Origin: Mycolicibacterium sp. HK-90
GTDB lineage: Bacteria > Actinomycetota > Actinomycetes > Mycobacteriales > Mycobacteriaceae
Direction of reading: 5' to 3'
DNA length: 64,000 bases
Assembly: GCF_030486405.1 (NCBI RefSeq)
Contig: NZ_CP129613.1
Coordinates: 1,488,001 to 1,552,000, forward strand
Shown: positions 1 through 10,200 of the stretch, piece after piece
How the letters are laid out: every line of letters starts with the position of its first letter
How positions within the stretch are numbered: position 1 is the first letter of the stretch
Translations under genes and position numbers: made by a program
The notes under the pieces: generated by a model
What the model was told of the DNA's origin: nothing
The model's database searches: none
The model's input: the letters and a program-made list of their open reading frames with translations, nothing else

Positions 1-26
1 ACCTAAGCGATCGTAGCGGACGCGGG

Positions 27-695
27 CTACAGCAGCCCGGCGACGAAGTTTGCGGCGTCGTTGGCAGCGCCTTCGTAGGCCCGGTGCGCCGGGACGCTGT
101 CGCCGTCGGTGCAGACCGGGTCACCCGGGTTGCACAGGTCGATGGAACGCGAGCCGTACACCGGGCTGGCAGTCATCGGCAGACCGAGTTTGGCCGACGG
201 GTTGCCGAAGACGGCGACCGCGGCGACGTGCTCAGGGACGTTCGGCGGCAGCGGCGCGGTGAAGCCGACGGCCGGGAACGGAACGGCGGCGATCACGTCG
301 ATCACCGCGGCCCCCTGCGAATAGCCGCCGAGCACCAGGCGGGTCGCCGGGCAGTTGTCCACCATCCACTGGATGTGGCCGCTGGCGTCGTTGGCGCCGC
401 CGGCCGCGGCCAGGAAGTCGTAGCTGGCGGGGTAGTTCACCGCGTAGGCGCCGACGGAGCGGCCGCCGACCTTGCCGCGCAGCGAGTTGACGAACGCGCT
501 GCCGATCCGGCCGAGGCCCGGGCTCTCGCTCGTGCCGCGGGCGAAAACGACCTCGATGTCCGGGCAGTCGGCCGCCGAGGCCACCGGAAGCGTCGAGGTG
601 GGCGTCGGCACCACAACCGGTGCGACGACGGCGGCGGCAGCGGTCAGCGCTGCTGCCACGAACACGGTGCAGCGACGAACAAGATCAATGGCCAC
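27..695 (-). CDS. Secreted cutinase-family serine esterase (first of tandem pair)
   Basis: This encodes a 222-residue alpha/beta hydrolase of the mycobacterial cutinase-like family, exported esterases or lipases acting on lipid or polyester substrates. A hydrophobic N-terminal signal segment spans roughly residues 8-42. The nucleophile lies in GYSQG (Ser126), with Asp192 in a DPVC motif and His204 completing the triad. Cys44/Cys115 and Cys188/Cys195 fit the two family disulfides. The start is GTG. It lies 25 bp downstream of a second cutinase on the same strand, so the two are probably co-transcribed. Two cutinases beside eccB4 match Rv3451/Rv3452 next to ESX-4 in M. tuberculosis. The natural substrate cannot be read from the sequence. 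Confidence 0.93.
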   Translation of the reverse strand: MAIDLVRRCTVFVAAALTAAAAVVAPVVVPTPTSTLPVASAADCPDIEVVFARGTSESPGLGRIGSAFVNSLRGKVGGRSVGAYAVNYPASYDFLAAAGGANDASGHIQWMVDNCPATRLVLGGYSQGAAVIDVIAAVPFPAVGFTAPLPPNVPEHVAAVAVFGNPSAKLGLPMTASPVYGSRSIDLCNPGDPVCTDGDSVPAHRAYEGAANDAANFVAGLL

Positions 696-720
696 GCCAA
701 ATCCTAACGCTCGTGGGCGC

Positions 721-1389
721 CTAGACGATTCCCGCGACGAAGTTGGCGGCCTGATCGGCCATGCCTACGTAGTCGCTGTGCGCGAACGGGTTCCGGCCGC
801 GCGAGCAGATCGGGTCACCGTCTTTGCAGATGTCGATGGCCTTGCCGCCGAACACCGACGAGGTGAGCGGGATCCCGAACTTGGCGGAGGGGTTTCCGAA
901 GGCCACCGCCGCGGCGACCTGCGGGACCAGGTTGCCGGCCAGTGGCGGTGCCGATCCGACCTCCCCGACCCGGTTGCCGAGCGGCGGGATGCCGGCCAAC
1001 ATGTCGACGACCGCGGCGCCCTGTGAGTAGCCGCCGAGCACGACCCGGGTCGACGGGCACGAGGACGCCAGCGTGGCGATGCGGTTGGCGGCGTCGGTCG
1101 CTCCGTCAGCAGCGGCCAGGAAGTCGTAGCTGGCGGGGTAGTTGACCGCATAGGTGGAGACCGTGCGACCGCCGAGCCGGGAAGTCAGCGCGTCGGCGAA
1201 CGCCTGCCCGGGCCGGCCCAGACCCGGGGCATCGTTGGTGCCGCGGGCGAAGATGACCTCCACGTCGGAGCACGGTTCGGCAGCGGCAGGCGAGGCCAGA
1301 GCAAGCGGAACGGCCGCGCTGACCAGGGTCGATACGATCGCGGCCACCCGGGCCGACTTCCGGAGGAGACTCACGGGGGACATCGTCAC
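721..1389 (-). CDS. Secreted cutinase-family serine esterase (second of tandem pair)
   Basis: A 222-residue cutinase paralogue of its downstream neighbour. The signal peptide spans about residues 10-37 and ends in an Ala-rich ASPAAA cleavage region. The catalytic triad reads as Ser122 (GYSQG), Asp192 (DPIC) and His204. The four cysteines of the fold are present (Cys40, Cys111, Cys188, Cys195). Conserved blocks (FARGT, AVNYPASYDFLAAA, FGNPSAK) are shared with the first copy, which points to tandem duplication. An in-frame ATG two codons inside is an equally plausible start. It sits 20 bp after the EamA transporter gene on the same strand. Confidence 0.93.
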   Translation of the reverse strand: MTMSPVSLLRKSARVAAIVSTLVSAAVPLALASPAAAEPCSDVEVIFARGTNDAPGLGRPGQAFADALTSRLGGRTVSTYAVNYPASYDFLAAADGATDAANRIATLASSCPSTRVVLGGYSQGAAVVDMLAGIPPLGNRVGEVGSAPPLAGNLVPQVAAAVAFGNPSAKFGIPLTSSVFGGKAIDICKDGDPICSRGRNPFAHSDYVGMADQAANFVAGIV

Positions 1390-1408
1390 ACAAAATGGTT
1401 AGCCGCGG

Positions 1409-2437
1409 CTAATCGTTTGCCGGTTCGGTCGCCTCCCGAATGGGCATATCGGGCCAGGTCGAGAGCTCGGTCACGTCGGGCGCTGCCTGCTCGCCGCGGT
1501 CACCCTGGCGGGCCACGGCCAGGCCGACCAGCACCACCGCTCCGCCGATCACCTGGCTCGTCGACATGGCTTCACCGAGCATGATCCAGGCGATCAGGAC
1601 CGCGAACAGCACCTCCGAGAGCCCGACGAGGGAGGCGAAGCGCGGCTTGAGCCGCGCGATGCCGATGATGCCGAGGGTGTAGGCCAGCGCGGTGGGGATC
1701 AGGCCGAGCGCGATCACGGGCACCAGCCACGACGTGGTGTGTCCGGCGAGGGTCACGGGGTCGGCGGTGAAGGCCAGCGGCATGATGCCGGTCACGCCGA
1801 GAAGTGTCACCGCCGCGGTGCCGATGACGAGGCCGCCGGTGGCCAGACTGATCGGGCTGAGCCCGTCACCGTCGGTGCTGGCCCGGTTGGACATCATGAA
1901 GTAGCAGGCGGCGCACACGGCCGCGGCCAGGCCCCAGCTCACCCCGACCAGGTTGATCTGGGCACCGCTGAACACGTTGAGCACCATGATGATTCCGGCG
2001 ATGGCCAGTGCCACGCCACCGAAGGTCATGGCGCTGGGGCGGTGCCGGGTGGTGGCCCAGACCCAGCCGACGACGAGGATCGGCGCGGTGTATTCGAGCA
2101 GCAGTGCCACGCCGACCGACAGGTGCGCGACGGCGTTGTAGTAGCAGAGTTGGGCGCCGGCGATCGGGATCAGGCCGTAGGCGACGACGGTTCTGGCGTG
2201 CCCGAGAACCTCGCGGATCCAGCCGGGGCGGACGACGCTGGCGAAGGCGGCCATGATCAGCGCGCCGCCGGCGAGCCGGGCGATGACGGCAGCCGTGGGG
2301 CTCCACCCGGACTCCATCAGGGCTTTGGCGAACGGGCCCGACGACCCGAATGCCAGCGCGGAACTGACGGCGAACACTAGGCCGAGCCGGAAATCGTTGT
2401 CGGCGGTCCTGCGCGCGAGCTGGGCTTCGGCAGTCAT
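1409..2437 (-). CDS. EamA/DMT-family transporter (RhaT-like exporter)
   Basis: A 342-residue polytopic membrane protein of the drug/metabolite transporter superfamily, with two EamA repeats of about five helices each (roughly residues 15-150 and 165-300). Such proteins usually export amino acids, metabolites or drugs; no substrate can be assigned. The start chosen is the internal ATG at 2437, because a GGGAGG ribosome site stands 7 nt before it and the upstream ATG at 2464 has none. The gene is divergent from a CGNR regulator, a common arrangement for a transporter and its controller. This pair sits between the cutinases and eccB4, an insertion relative to M. tuberculosis. Confidence 0.85.
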   Translation of the reverse strand: MTAEAQLARRTADNDFRLGLVFAVSSALAFGSSGPFAKALMESGWSPTAAVIARLAGGALIMAAFASVVRPGWIREVLGHARTVVAYGLIPIAGAQLCYYNAVAHLSVGVALLLEYTAPILVVGWVWATTRHRPSAMTFGGVALAIAGIIMVLNVFSGAQINLVGVSWGLAAAVCAACYFMMSNRASTDGDGLSPISLATGGLVIGTAAVTLLGVTGIMPLAFTADPVTLAGHTTSWLVPVIALGLIPTALAYTLGIIGIARLKPRFASLVGLSEVLFAVLIAWIMLGEAMSTSQVIGGAVVLVGLAVARQGDRGEQAAPDVTELSTWPDMPIREATEPAND

Positions 2438-2529
2438 CGGTACACCTCCCCTGGGGCATGTCATGAGTAAAACTGATTATGGTGATGACAGTAAGGTTGA
2501 CGGTACGGCGACCAGTGGTCAGGAGTCAA
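2438..2529. promoter_or_regulatory. Divergent promoter region, EamA transporter / CGNR regulator
   Basis: A 92-bp divergent intergenic region, visibly richer in A and T than its surroundings. GTCAT at 2460-2464 and ATGAC at 2485-2489 form a short inverted pair that could be an operator. Both genes have clear ribosome sites at its edges (GGGAGG and AGGAG). Confidence 0.4.
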
Positions 2530-3081
2530 ATGCTTTTTACCTATGACACGGAGCTCACGCTCCGGGCCGCGACGGTGTTGGTGAACACCGATCGGGTAGA
2601 GGGCGAACGACTGTCTGACCAGGCCGCCCTCAGTGCGTACCTGGACGACTTCGGCTGGACCGGGCGGCGGGACCGTGACGAGGCCGAACTGGCGGCCGTG
2701 CGCCGGTTGCGGGGCCGGCTGGGGGAGATCTGGGCGGCCGCCGACGACGAGGAAGAGGCCGTCCGTCTGGTCAACGCCCTGCTGAGCGACACCAAGGCAT
2801 CGCCATGGCTGACGCGGCACAAGGAGATGCCGGACTGGCACCTGCACCTGGCCTCGGTCGACGATCCGCTGGCGCAACGCATGGGCGCCGAGATGGCGAT
2901 GGCATTGGCCGATCTGATCCGCGGCGGTGAACTGCGTCGCCTCAAGATCTGCGCGGCGCCGGACTGCGAGGCGGTGCTGACCGACCTGTCGCGCAACCGC
3001 TCGCGCATCTTCTGCGACACCGGCAACTGCGGTAACCGCCAGCACGTCGCGGCCTATCGGCAGCGCCAGCGCGCTGACTGA
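2530..3081 (+). CDS. CGNR zinc-finger / ABATE-domain regulator
   Basis: A 183-residue protein with an N-terminal ABATE-type domain and a C-terminal CGNR zinc finger. The finger reads CAAPDC ... FCDTGNCGNRQHVAAYR, with four cysteines suited to bind zinc and the diagnostic CGNR tetrad. Family members are putative transcription factors. The start at ATG 2530 is preferred over 2479 because AGGAG lies 4 nt upstream of it. Divergence from the EamA exporter suggests it controls that gene, but this is inferred from position only. Confidence 0.82.
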   Translation: MLFTYDTELTLRAATVLVNTDRVEGERLSDQAALSAYLDDFGWTGRRDRDEAELAAVRRLRGRLGEIWAAADDEEEAVRLVNALLSDTKASPWLTRHKEMPDWHLHLASVDDPLAQRMGAEMAMALADLIRGGELRRLKICAAPDCEAVLTDLSRNRSRIFCDTGNCGNRQHVAAYRQRQRAD

Positions 3082-3144
3082 TCGCGCTCAAATCGGCGTG
3101 ATCGCGCTGTCTCCGCCCGGGTTAGGGTTGCGCACGGGGGACAT

Positions 3145-4548
3145 ATGGCACGGCGACCGGCCACTCGGCTACAGCTCAGCGGGCACCGATTCCTGTTGCG
3201 GCGCATGGCACACGCGTTGGTTCGCGGTGATGCGCGGATGCTCGACGATCCATTGCGCGCACAGGCAGTCTCCTACGGCGTCGGCTGCGCACTGGCGCTC
3301 GTCGCGCTCGCGGTGTGCGCGGTGCTCGCCCTCGTCCGCCCGGGTTCGGCGCCCGGCGATGCGCCGATCCTGATGGCCCGCGATTCCGGTGCGCTGTACG
3401 TGCGGATCGCCGATGTCGCGCACCCGGTGTCGAACCTGGCTTCCGCCCGGCTCATCGTCGGCGCACCGGCCAATCCCGTCGTGGTCGACGACGCCGCGAT
3501 CGCGAAGCTCCGGCGCGGGCCACTGGTCGGCATCCCGGGTGCCCCCACCGAGATCGGCCGGCCGCTCGGCCTCGATGAGTCGGACTGGGCCGTCTGCGAT
3601 GTCTCCGAACCGGCCGAGACGGTGCTGCTGGCCGGCCGGTCCGACCGGCAGATCTCTGCACTGCGGGATGGACAGGCCCTGCTGGTGTCGGCGCACGCGG
3701 CAGGTGCATCCGCTTATGTGCTCGCCGACGGGTGGCGGGCCAGGGTAGACCTTCGCGACATCGCGGTGGTGCGGGCACTGCAGCTGGAAGGTGTGTCCGC
3801 CCAGCCGGTTTCGCAGACCCTGCTGGACGCCATTCCGGAAGCGCCTGCCCTGCAGCCACCTGCGATCGCCGACGTGGGCACCGCGGGGCCGGCGGCGCTG
3901 GGCGGACTCACGGTGGGCACCGTGATCCGGGTGATGCGCACCGGGTCTGCGGAGTTCTATGTGGTGCTGGCCGACGGTGTGCAGCGCATCGACCGGGTGG
4001 CGGCGGACGTCATCCGCTTCAGCGTCGCGCAACCCGGCGGTGAGCCACCGATCGTTCCTGCCGACGTGGTGGCCGATGTCCCGGTCGCCCGCGGGCTGGC
4101 CGTGGCCCGGTTCCCGGAACGGGTCCTGCGCCGAGCCCGGGCGGTGATATGCGCCCGCTGGAATCCGCGACAGCCCGATCCCGGCACGAATACCGCTGTG
4201 GCCATGGTGGATTCGTTGCCCGACGGTAGTGTGCAGCTGGCCCAGGCCGATGCGGCCGGGCCGAACATCGACCGGGTGCAGATGCCGGTCGGCCGCAGCG
4301 TGTACCTGCAGGCCCGGGGTGTCACCCGCGAGGCCTCCTCCGGCGGTCCGTTGTATCTGCTCAACGACGTCGGTGTGCTGTTCGGGATTCGTGACGGCGC
4401 GACTGCTGAACTCCTCGGCCTGGGCAGTGCCCCGATTCCCGCGCCGTGGCCGATGTTGGCCATGTTGCCGCGTGGGCCCGAACTCAACCGTGAGGCCGCC
4501 TCAGTCGTGCGCGACTCGTTGCCCGGCGTCGCGGCGGCGCCCGCGTAA
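3145..4548 (+). CDS. eccB4: ESX-4 type VII secretion core component EccB4
   Basis: A 467-residue membrane protein of the EccB family, part of the inner-membrane core complex of type VII secretion. The N-terminus carries the family signature (ARRPATRLQLSGHRFLLRRM), followed by one transmembrane helix at about residues 42-68 and a large extracytoplasmic domain. Its 3' end overlaps the convergent mycP4 by 48 bp. Location beside mycP4-eccD4-eccC4-esxU-esxT identifies the ESX-4 copy. Confidence 0.95.
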   Translation: MARRPATRLQLSGHRFLLRRMAHALVRGDARMLDDPLRAQAVSYGVGCALALVALAVCAVLALVRPGSAPGDAPILMARDSGALYVRIADVAHPVSNLASARLIVGAPANPVVVDDAAIAKLRRGPLVGIPGAPTEIGRPLGLDESDWAVCDVSEPAETVLLAGRSDRQISALRDGQALLVSAHAAGASAYVLADGWRARVDLRDIAVVRALQLEGVSAQPVSQTLLDAIPEAPALQPPAIADVGTAGPAALGGLTVGTVIRVMRTGSAEFYVVLADGVQRIDRVAADVIRFSVAQPGGEPPIVPADVVADVPVARGLAVARFPERVLRRARAVICARWNPRQPDPGTNTAVAMVDSLPDGSVQLAQADAAGPNIDRVQMPVGRSVYLQARGVTREASSGGPLYLLNDVGVLFGIRDGATAELLGLGSAPIPAPWPMLAMLPRGPELNREAASVVRDSLPGVAAAPA

Positions 4549-5820
4549 CCGGCCGGCCGACAGCGCCAGTGCGGTCAAGACTGTCGCGGCCACACACGCG
4601 GCGGCGCCGCCGAAGGCGATCCGCCGCGGTACGGGGTCGGCCGTCGCCGAAACGGGCGGGGCTACCGACACCGGAGCATTCGGAGCAGCGGGCGACGACG
4701 GGGTGCCGCCGCTGACCGCCGCCGGCGCGTCGACGACACCGTGCCCGACGACCGGGTTCCAGCCGTCAGCCGGGGTGCGCGCAGTGTCTTCGATGCGCCG
4801 CATCACCTCACGCGCGCTCAGCTGTGGGAACCGCGAACGCACCAGTGCGGCGATTCCGGCCACCACGGGCGCGGCGTAACTGGTTCCCGAGATCGGGGCG
4901 TCGCGCCCGACGACATCGATCAACCGCTCGCCGTCCGGATGCAGCGACACCAGGTTCTCGCCGGGCGCGGCCACGTCGACCCAAGGACCAGCGAGGCTGA
5001 AAGCCGATGCGGTGCCGTCAGATCCGACGGAGCCGACACACAACACCAGGTCGTCGTACCAGGCCGGGCTCGACACCGAACGCAGGTGATCCCAGTCGTT
5101 GGCGGCCGGGCCGGCGTCGGCGTTCTGTTCCGTGCAGCCCGCGCCGACGTTTCCGGCCGCCGCGACCACCACGACATTGCGCACGTCGACGGCGTAGCTC
5201 AGGGCGGCGCCGAGGGCACGGTCGTCGGGGGCGGCATCGGCGGCCACGCACGCAGGAGACGAGATGTTGATGACGGTCGCGCCGAGGTCCGCCGCGGTGC
5301 GTACCGCCATGGCCAGCGTGTTGACGTTCCCGACGCCGATGGAGCCACCGTCGGTGGCGAACTTGTTGCTCGACTGCCGGATGGCCAGGATCGCGGCGTC
5401 GGGGGCCACCCCGCTGAATCCCGAACTCGGTGCCGCGGCGGCGATTCCGGCCACGATCGTGCCATGCCCGTCACAGTCGGCGGTGCCGTCACCACGTGAC
5501 ACGTAGTCGCCGCCACCGACGAGGTGGGGGAGCAGGCGATGCCGGGCCACCCCGGTGTCGATCACCGCGATGGTCTGGCCTGCGCCGCGCGTGAGCGGCC
5601 ACACCGCGTCCAGCCATGGATTGCTCGCCGAGGCATCAGCTGCCGAGGCGGACTCGTAGCACGGCTGACGCTGTTGGGTGGGCACGGCGGGCGCCGGTGG
5701 TGCCGGCCGGGGCAGCAATGTGGCGTCCACTGCGGGCGGCACCACCGCGGCGGCCGGCGCGATCGCCACCAGTGGGAGTCCGGCGAGCAGGGTTGCGGCC
5801 AAGCCGGCCGATCCCTTCAC
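4501..5820 (-). CDS. mycP4: Mycosin-4, subtilisin-like serine protease of ESX-4
   Basis: A 439-residue membrane-anchored mycosin, the S8-family protease associated with the ESX membrane complex. The signal peptide covers about residues 5-26. Catalytic residues are Asp88 (AVIDTG), His119 (DGHGT) and Ser314 (SGTSYAAP), with oxyanion Asn224 (AAGN). A C-terminal transmembrane helix near residues 400-425 precedes an Arg-rich tail. The start is GTG at 5820, which overlaps the eccD4 stop as GTGA; the frame stays open upstream but that part is not conserved. The 3' end overlaps eccB4 by 48 bp. Confidence 0.95.
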   Translation of the reverse strand: MKGSAGLAATLLAGLPLVAIAPAAAVVPPAVDATLLPRPAPPAPAVPTQQRQPCYESASAADASASNPWLDAVWPLTRGAGQTIAVIDTGVARHRLLPHLVGGGDYVSRGDGTADCDGHGTIVAGIAAAAPSSGFSGVAPDAAILAIRQSSNKFATDGGSIGVGNVNTLAMAVRTAADLGATVINISSPACVAADAAPDDRALGAALSYAVDVRNVVVVAAAGNVGAGCTEQNADAGPAANDWDHLRSVSSPAWYDDLVLCVGSVGSDGTASAFSLAGPWVDVAAPGENLVSLHPDGERLIDVVGRDAPISGTSYAAPVVAGIAALVRSRFPQLSAREVMRRIEDTARTPADGWNPVVGHGVVDAPAAVSGGTPSSPAAPNAPVSVAPPVSATADPVPRRIAFGGAAACVAATVLTALALSAGRLRGRRRDAGQRVAHD

Positions 5821-7163
5821 TTCGGCCCCAGTCCGAGAACCAGGTCGAAGGCTCCGGTCAACCAACATGCCAGCGGGACCACCGCCGCCAAAGCGGCATA
5901 TTCGAGGGCATCGGCGATGCGGGCCGCTACCGGACTCTGCACCGTGACCGGCCACAGCAGTGCGATTCCGGTACCGACGGCGAGAATCCCGGTCCAGCTG
6001 CCCTGTCCCGGAGCCCATGCCACGACGAGTACGAAAGTCGCTGTGAGTGCCAAGAATCCGGCGACGGCCGGGCCGGTGCGGCAGCGGCCCGAGGCATATG
6101 TGCGCGAGCGCAAAAGCAGCGCCACGCCGACGGCCGCGGTGAAGGCGACCTCGGCACCCGTTACCCGCCCCAGGCCGGTGAGGGTCAGGGCCGCGATACC
6201 CAGCGCGATCGCCGTCGAACAACCGAGGATCAGGCCCACCAGGTTTCGGTGCCCGCGCCGGAGCGTCGCTTCGGTGCCGAAGTCGTTGCCGCCCAACTCA
6301 TCCTCTTCGGCGCCGGGATACCCTGGAACCGCGGGTGTCAGGCCGGCCAGTGCGATGGACAACCGTGGGGTCAACGCCAACAGGCCCAGTCCGAGTGCGC
6401 TCAGCACTGCGCCCGATGCCGGTGTGCTCACCGGCCACAACGCTGCGCCACCTGCCGCCACGGCCACCAGTCCGGCAGCCGTGGTGACCGCGACCAGGAT
6501 CTCGGTGTCGTCACCGGACACCCGAACCAGCACCGCGCCCAGCGAGGCCGCCGCCACCGCGGCCAGGAAGACGTTCGCCGGCGCGGGCCCTGCGGGCACC
6601 ACCAGAAATCCGAGCACCGCCACGTGTGCCACCGCCGCGATGTTGAGCACCGAGACGGCGGCCGAATCCAGTCGGAGCGGTTCTGCTCCGACCGCCACGG
6701 CGGTGACGACGACGGCCGCCACCGCGGTGGCCGCGATCCGGCCCCACCCGTGATTGCCCAGCCCCGCCCAGGTGAGCGCCACGATCCCCAGTGCACAGGT
6801 CCACAGACAACCCGCGACACGAAGCGCCATGGGCAGGCTGCCGTCCGGTGGTTCGGCCGCGGGCACCGCGACCAGCGGCCGGTCGGGCCCGGGATGTTCG
6901 GAGGCCGCGGTCAGCACAAGCAGATCGCCGTCACGAATATCGTTCTGCGCCAGGGTGGTCGACTCATCGAGAATCTGCCCACCGAGGTGGGTCAGGTGCC
7001 AGCGCCGCGAGGTACCGTCGCCGACGTCGAGTGCATCGACGATCCAGGGCAACATCTCACCCACCGTCAGGGCGGCGGGCAGGGACAGATCCACCGTGGC
7101 ACCGTGACCCGCCTCGTCCGGTGACCCGCAGTGAATCGACACGTGGCGCAACGAATCCGGCAT
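5817..7163 (-). CDS. eccD4: ESX-4 channel component EccD4
   Basis: A 448-residue polytopic membrane protein. Residues 1-90 form the ubiquitin-like cytosolic domain of EccD, and the rest contains about eleven hydrophobic helices, the membrane vestibule of type VII secretion. It is translationally coupled to mycP4 (GTGA overlap) and divergent from eccC4 across a 122-bp spacer, the same arrangement as in M. tuberculosis. Length and architecture are normal for the family. Confidence 0.95.
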   Translation of the reverse strand: MPDSLRHVSIHCGSPDEAGHGATVDLSLPAALTVGEMLPWIVDALDVGDGTSRRWHLTHLGGQILDESTTLAQNDIRDGDLLVLTAASEHPGPDRPLVAVPAAEPPDGSLPMALRVAGCLWTCALGIVALTWAGLGNHGWGRIAATAVAAVVVTAVAVGAEPLRLDSAAVSVLNIAAVAHVAVLGFLVVPAGPAPANVFLAAVAAASLGAVLVRVSGDDTEILVAVTTAAGLVAVAAGGAALWPVSTPASGAVLSALGLGLLALTPRLSIALAGLTPAVPGYPGAEEDELGGNDFGTEATLRRGHRNLVGLILGCSTAIALGIAALTLTGLGRVTGAEVAFTAAVGVALLLRSRTYASGRCRTGPAVAGFLALTATFVLVVAWAPGQGSWTGILAVGTGIALLWPVTVQSPVAARIADALEYAALAAVVPLACWLTGAFDLVLGLGPK

Positions 7164-7285
7164 CGCATCACCCCCCCGGTTGACGCCGCATATGTCACGC
7201 TAACCGACCTCGTGCCTGCCGCCGCGCACCAATATTTCCGGCACCGACAGGGAACCCGACGAGCTTCGCGTGCGTCCAAACGTCG

Positions 7286-10200
7286 ATGGAACCCATCCGC
7301 ACACCGCTCCCCGCCGGGGGCTCCCATGAGGTGGTGATCGACGCACCGCCTCCATTGCCTCGGTCTACTCCGGTCAGCCTGCTGACCCGGCTGTTGCCGC
7401 TCGTGCTGGTGGCCGCGATGGCGGGCATGATCGCGGTGTACGTCACCTCGGGTGCGGCTGCCGGCCGCGGACCGGGGTTCGCGATGTTCCCGATCATCAT
7501 GGTCATGTCGGCGCTCGGCACGGCGGCCTACAGCCTCAAGACCGGCGGCCGGGCAACCGAACTGCACCGGGACCGCTGCGAATACCTGCGGTATCTGGAC
7601 GGGATCGATGCCGCGGCCGGGGAAACCGCTCGCTCAGAGTGGTTGGAGCTGCATGCGGACCAGCCGGAACCCTCGCGGCTGTGGACCCTGGCCGGTGGCG
7701 AACGTATGTGGCATCGCGGACCTGATGCGCCGGAGTTCTGCGTGGTGCGGGTCGGGGTGGGGGAGCGGCCGCCGGCGACCCGGCTGGTCGCCGCGGGGTC
7801 CGATCCCGGACGTGAGGTGGATCCGGTGACGGCATCGGCTCTGGCGCAACTGATCCGGCGTCGCTCGACGGTGGCGGATGCACCGGTCACCGTGAACCTC
7901 CGCCACCTCGGTCACCTCGGCGTGAGCGGTCCCCCCGAGCTGGTCCGGGCTCTGCTGCGCGCGATGGTCTGCCAGTTGGCGACCGCGCACAGCCCGCAGC
8001 ACCTGCGCATCGCCGCGATCCTCGACGCGCCGACGGCGCGTGACTGGGACTGGATGAAATGGCTTGACCACCACTGGCATCCCGGCCACGACGGAGAACC
8101 CGAGACTCTGCGATTGCGCGTGCTCTCGGCGTTGCCCGCGGCCGAGCCGCCGATGCACACCGTCGTCATCGTCGACTCTGCATCCGCGCGGCTCGCCCAC
8201 CCGGGACCCGGCGTCACGCTGGTGAGTGTCGCGGACCATGCCGAAAGCGGCGCCACGGACTTGGATCTGCACCTGAGCGCCGAAGCGGTACGCGGGGGCG
8301 GTATCTCGGCGCGGCCCGATCAGTTGACTGCTGCTCAGGCCCTCACCTGTGCCCGGCGGTTGGCGCGATACCGGGTCGCCGACCGGCCCACCACCACCGG
8401 ATGGCTTCAGTTGATCGGCGTCGACGATCCGGCCCGGATCGATCCGCCGAGCCGGTGGCGGTCGCGGGACCGCGAACGGTTCCTGCGGGTCCCCGTCGGT
8501 TGGCGTGACGACGGCACCGTGCTGGATCTCGATCTCAAGGAGGCGGCGCAGGGCGGGATGGGGCCGCACGGATTGTGTGTGGGTGCCACCGGGTCGGGCA
8601 AATCGGAGTTCCTGCGTACGTTGGTGCTGGGATTGGTCGCGACGCATTCGCCTGAGGCGCTCAACCTGGTGCTCGTCGACTTCAAGGGCGGTGCCACGTT
8701 TCTCGGCTTGCACCAGACCCGGCACGTCAGTGCCCTGATCACCAACCTGGCCGAGGAGGCGCAGCTGGTGGATCGCATGGCCGATGCGCTGGCCGGGGAG
8801 ATGACCCGTCGGCAAGAGCTGCTGCGGGCGGCCGGCAACCTGGCCAACGTCGCCGAATACCGGAGCCGCTCCGATCTGCCCGCCCTGCCCGCGTTGCTGA
8901 TCGTCGTCGACGAATTCTCCGAACTACTGCAGCAGCACCCGGATTTCGCCGACGTGTTCGTGGCGATAGGCAGGGTCGGGCGATCGCTGGGCATACACCT
9001 GCTGTTGGCGAGCCAGCGCTTGGATGAAGGCCGGCTGCGGGGTCTGGACAGCCACCTGTCGTACCGGGTGTGCCTCAAGACCTTCTCGCCCAACGAATCC
9101 CGTTCAGTTCTCGGCGTTTCCGATGCGTACGAGCTTCCGAACGAACCGGGTTCGGCCTACCTCAAGACGCCCTCCGGTGAGATCGTCAGGTTCCAGACCG
9201 CGTTCGTCTCGGCGCCCGGCCCGGTGGCCGAAAGGTCTCCGCGTGCGACCTCCGAGATTCCGCGGCGCTTCGTGGTGCCCTGGACCGCGACTGCCCGACG
9301 CCTGACACCCCGCCCGCGAACGACCATGCTGCAACAGGTCCTCGGCCGCCTGGAGGGCCACGGGCCTGCCGCTCACCAGGTGTGGCTACCTCCGTTGCCC
9401 CCGGCCATACCGCTCAGCGATGTGCTGTTGTCCGAGGCCGAGCCGCTCGTGGTCGCGATCGGCCTGGTGGACCGTCCCTACGAACAACGCCGCGATCGGC
9501 TGATCGTGGCATTGGGCGCCGGTCAGGGCAACGTGGCGATCATCGGTGGTCCGCAGTCCGGAAAGTCCACGGCGGCAAAGACCTTGGCGCTGGCACTGGC
9601 GGCCACCCACCATCCGCGGGACGTCCAACTTTATTGCCTGGATTTCGGCGGCGGTGCCCTGAGTGCGTTGCACGTGCTGCCGCACGTCGGAGCGGTCGCG
9701 GGGCGCGGGGATGCCGATCTGGTGCGCCGCACCGTCGCCGAACTGCACGCCATGGTCAGCGCTCGTGAGGCGCGGTTCCGCGATCGGGGTATCGGCTCGG
9801 TGGCCGAGTACCGGACGCGCCGGGAGACCGATGACCCGTTCGGCGACGTCTTCCTGATCATCGACGGTTGGTCGACGTTCCGTGGTGAATTCGAGTCCCT
9901 GGAAACATCGATCACCGCGCTTGCGGTGCAGGGCCTTTCACTCGGGGTGCACGTGGTGGTGACGGCCTCGCGGTGGGCGGAGCTTCGTCCGGCGCTCAAG
10001 GACCAACTGGGCACCCGGATCGAGCTACGACTCGGTGATCCGGCCGAATCCGAGATGGACCGCAAACGTGCGCGTCACATCGGCCAGTGCGGGCCCGGCC
10101 GCGGACTCACCCGCGAGGGCCATGAGCTGTTGATCGCATTGCCCCGGCTGGACGGCACCGCGAGCGAGAACGGCATCGGCGTGGCCCTGGGCCGGGTGGC

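Noticed and set aside
3169..4032. Long open frame opposite eccB4
   Set aside because: It is a high-GC shadow of the clear EccB4 coding frame and has no recognisable domain.
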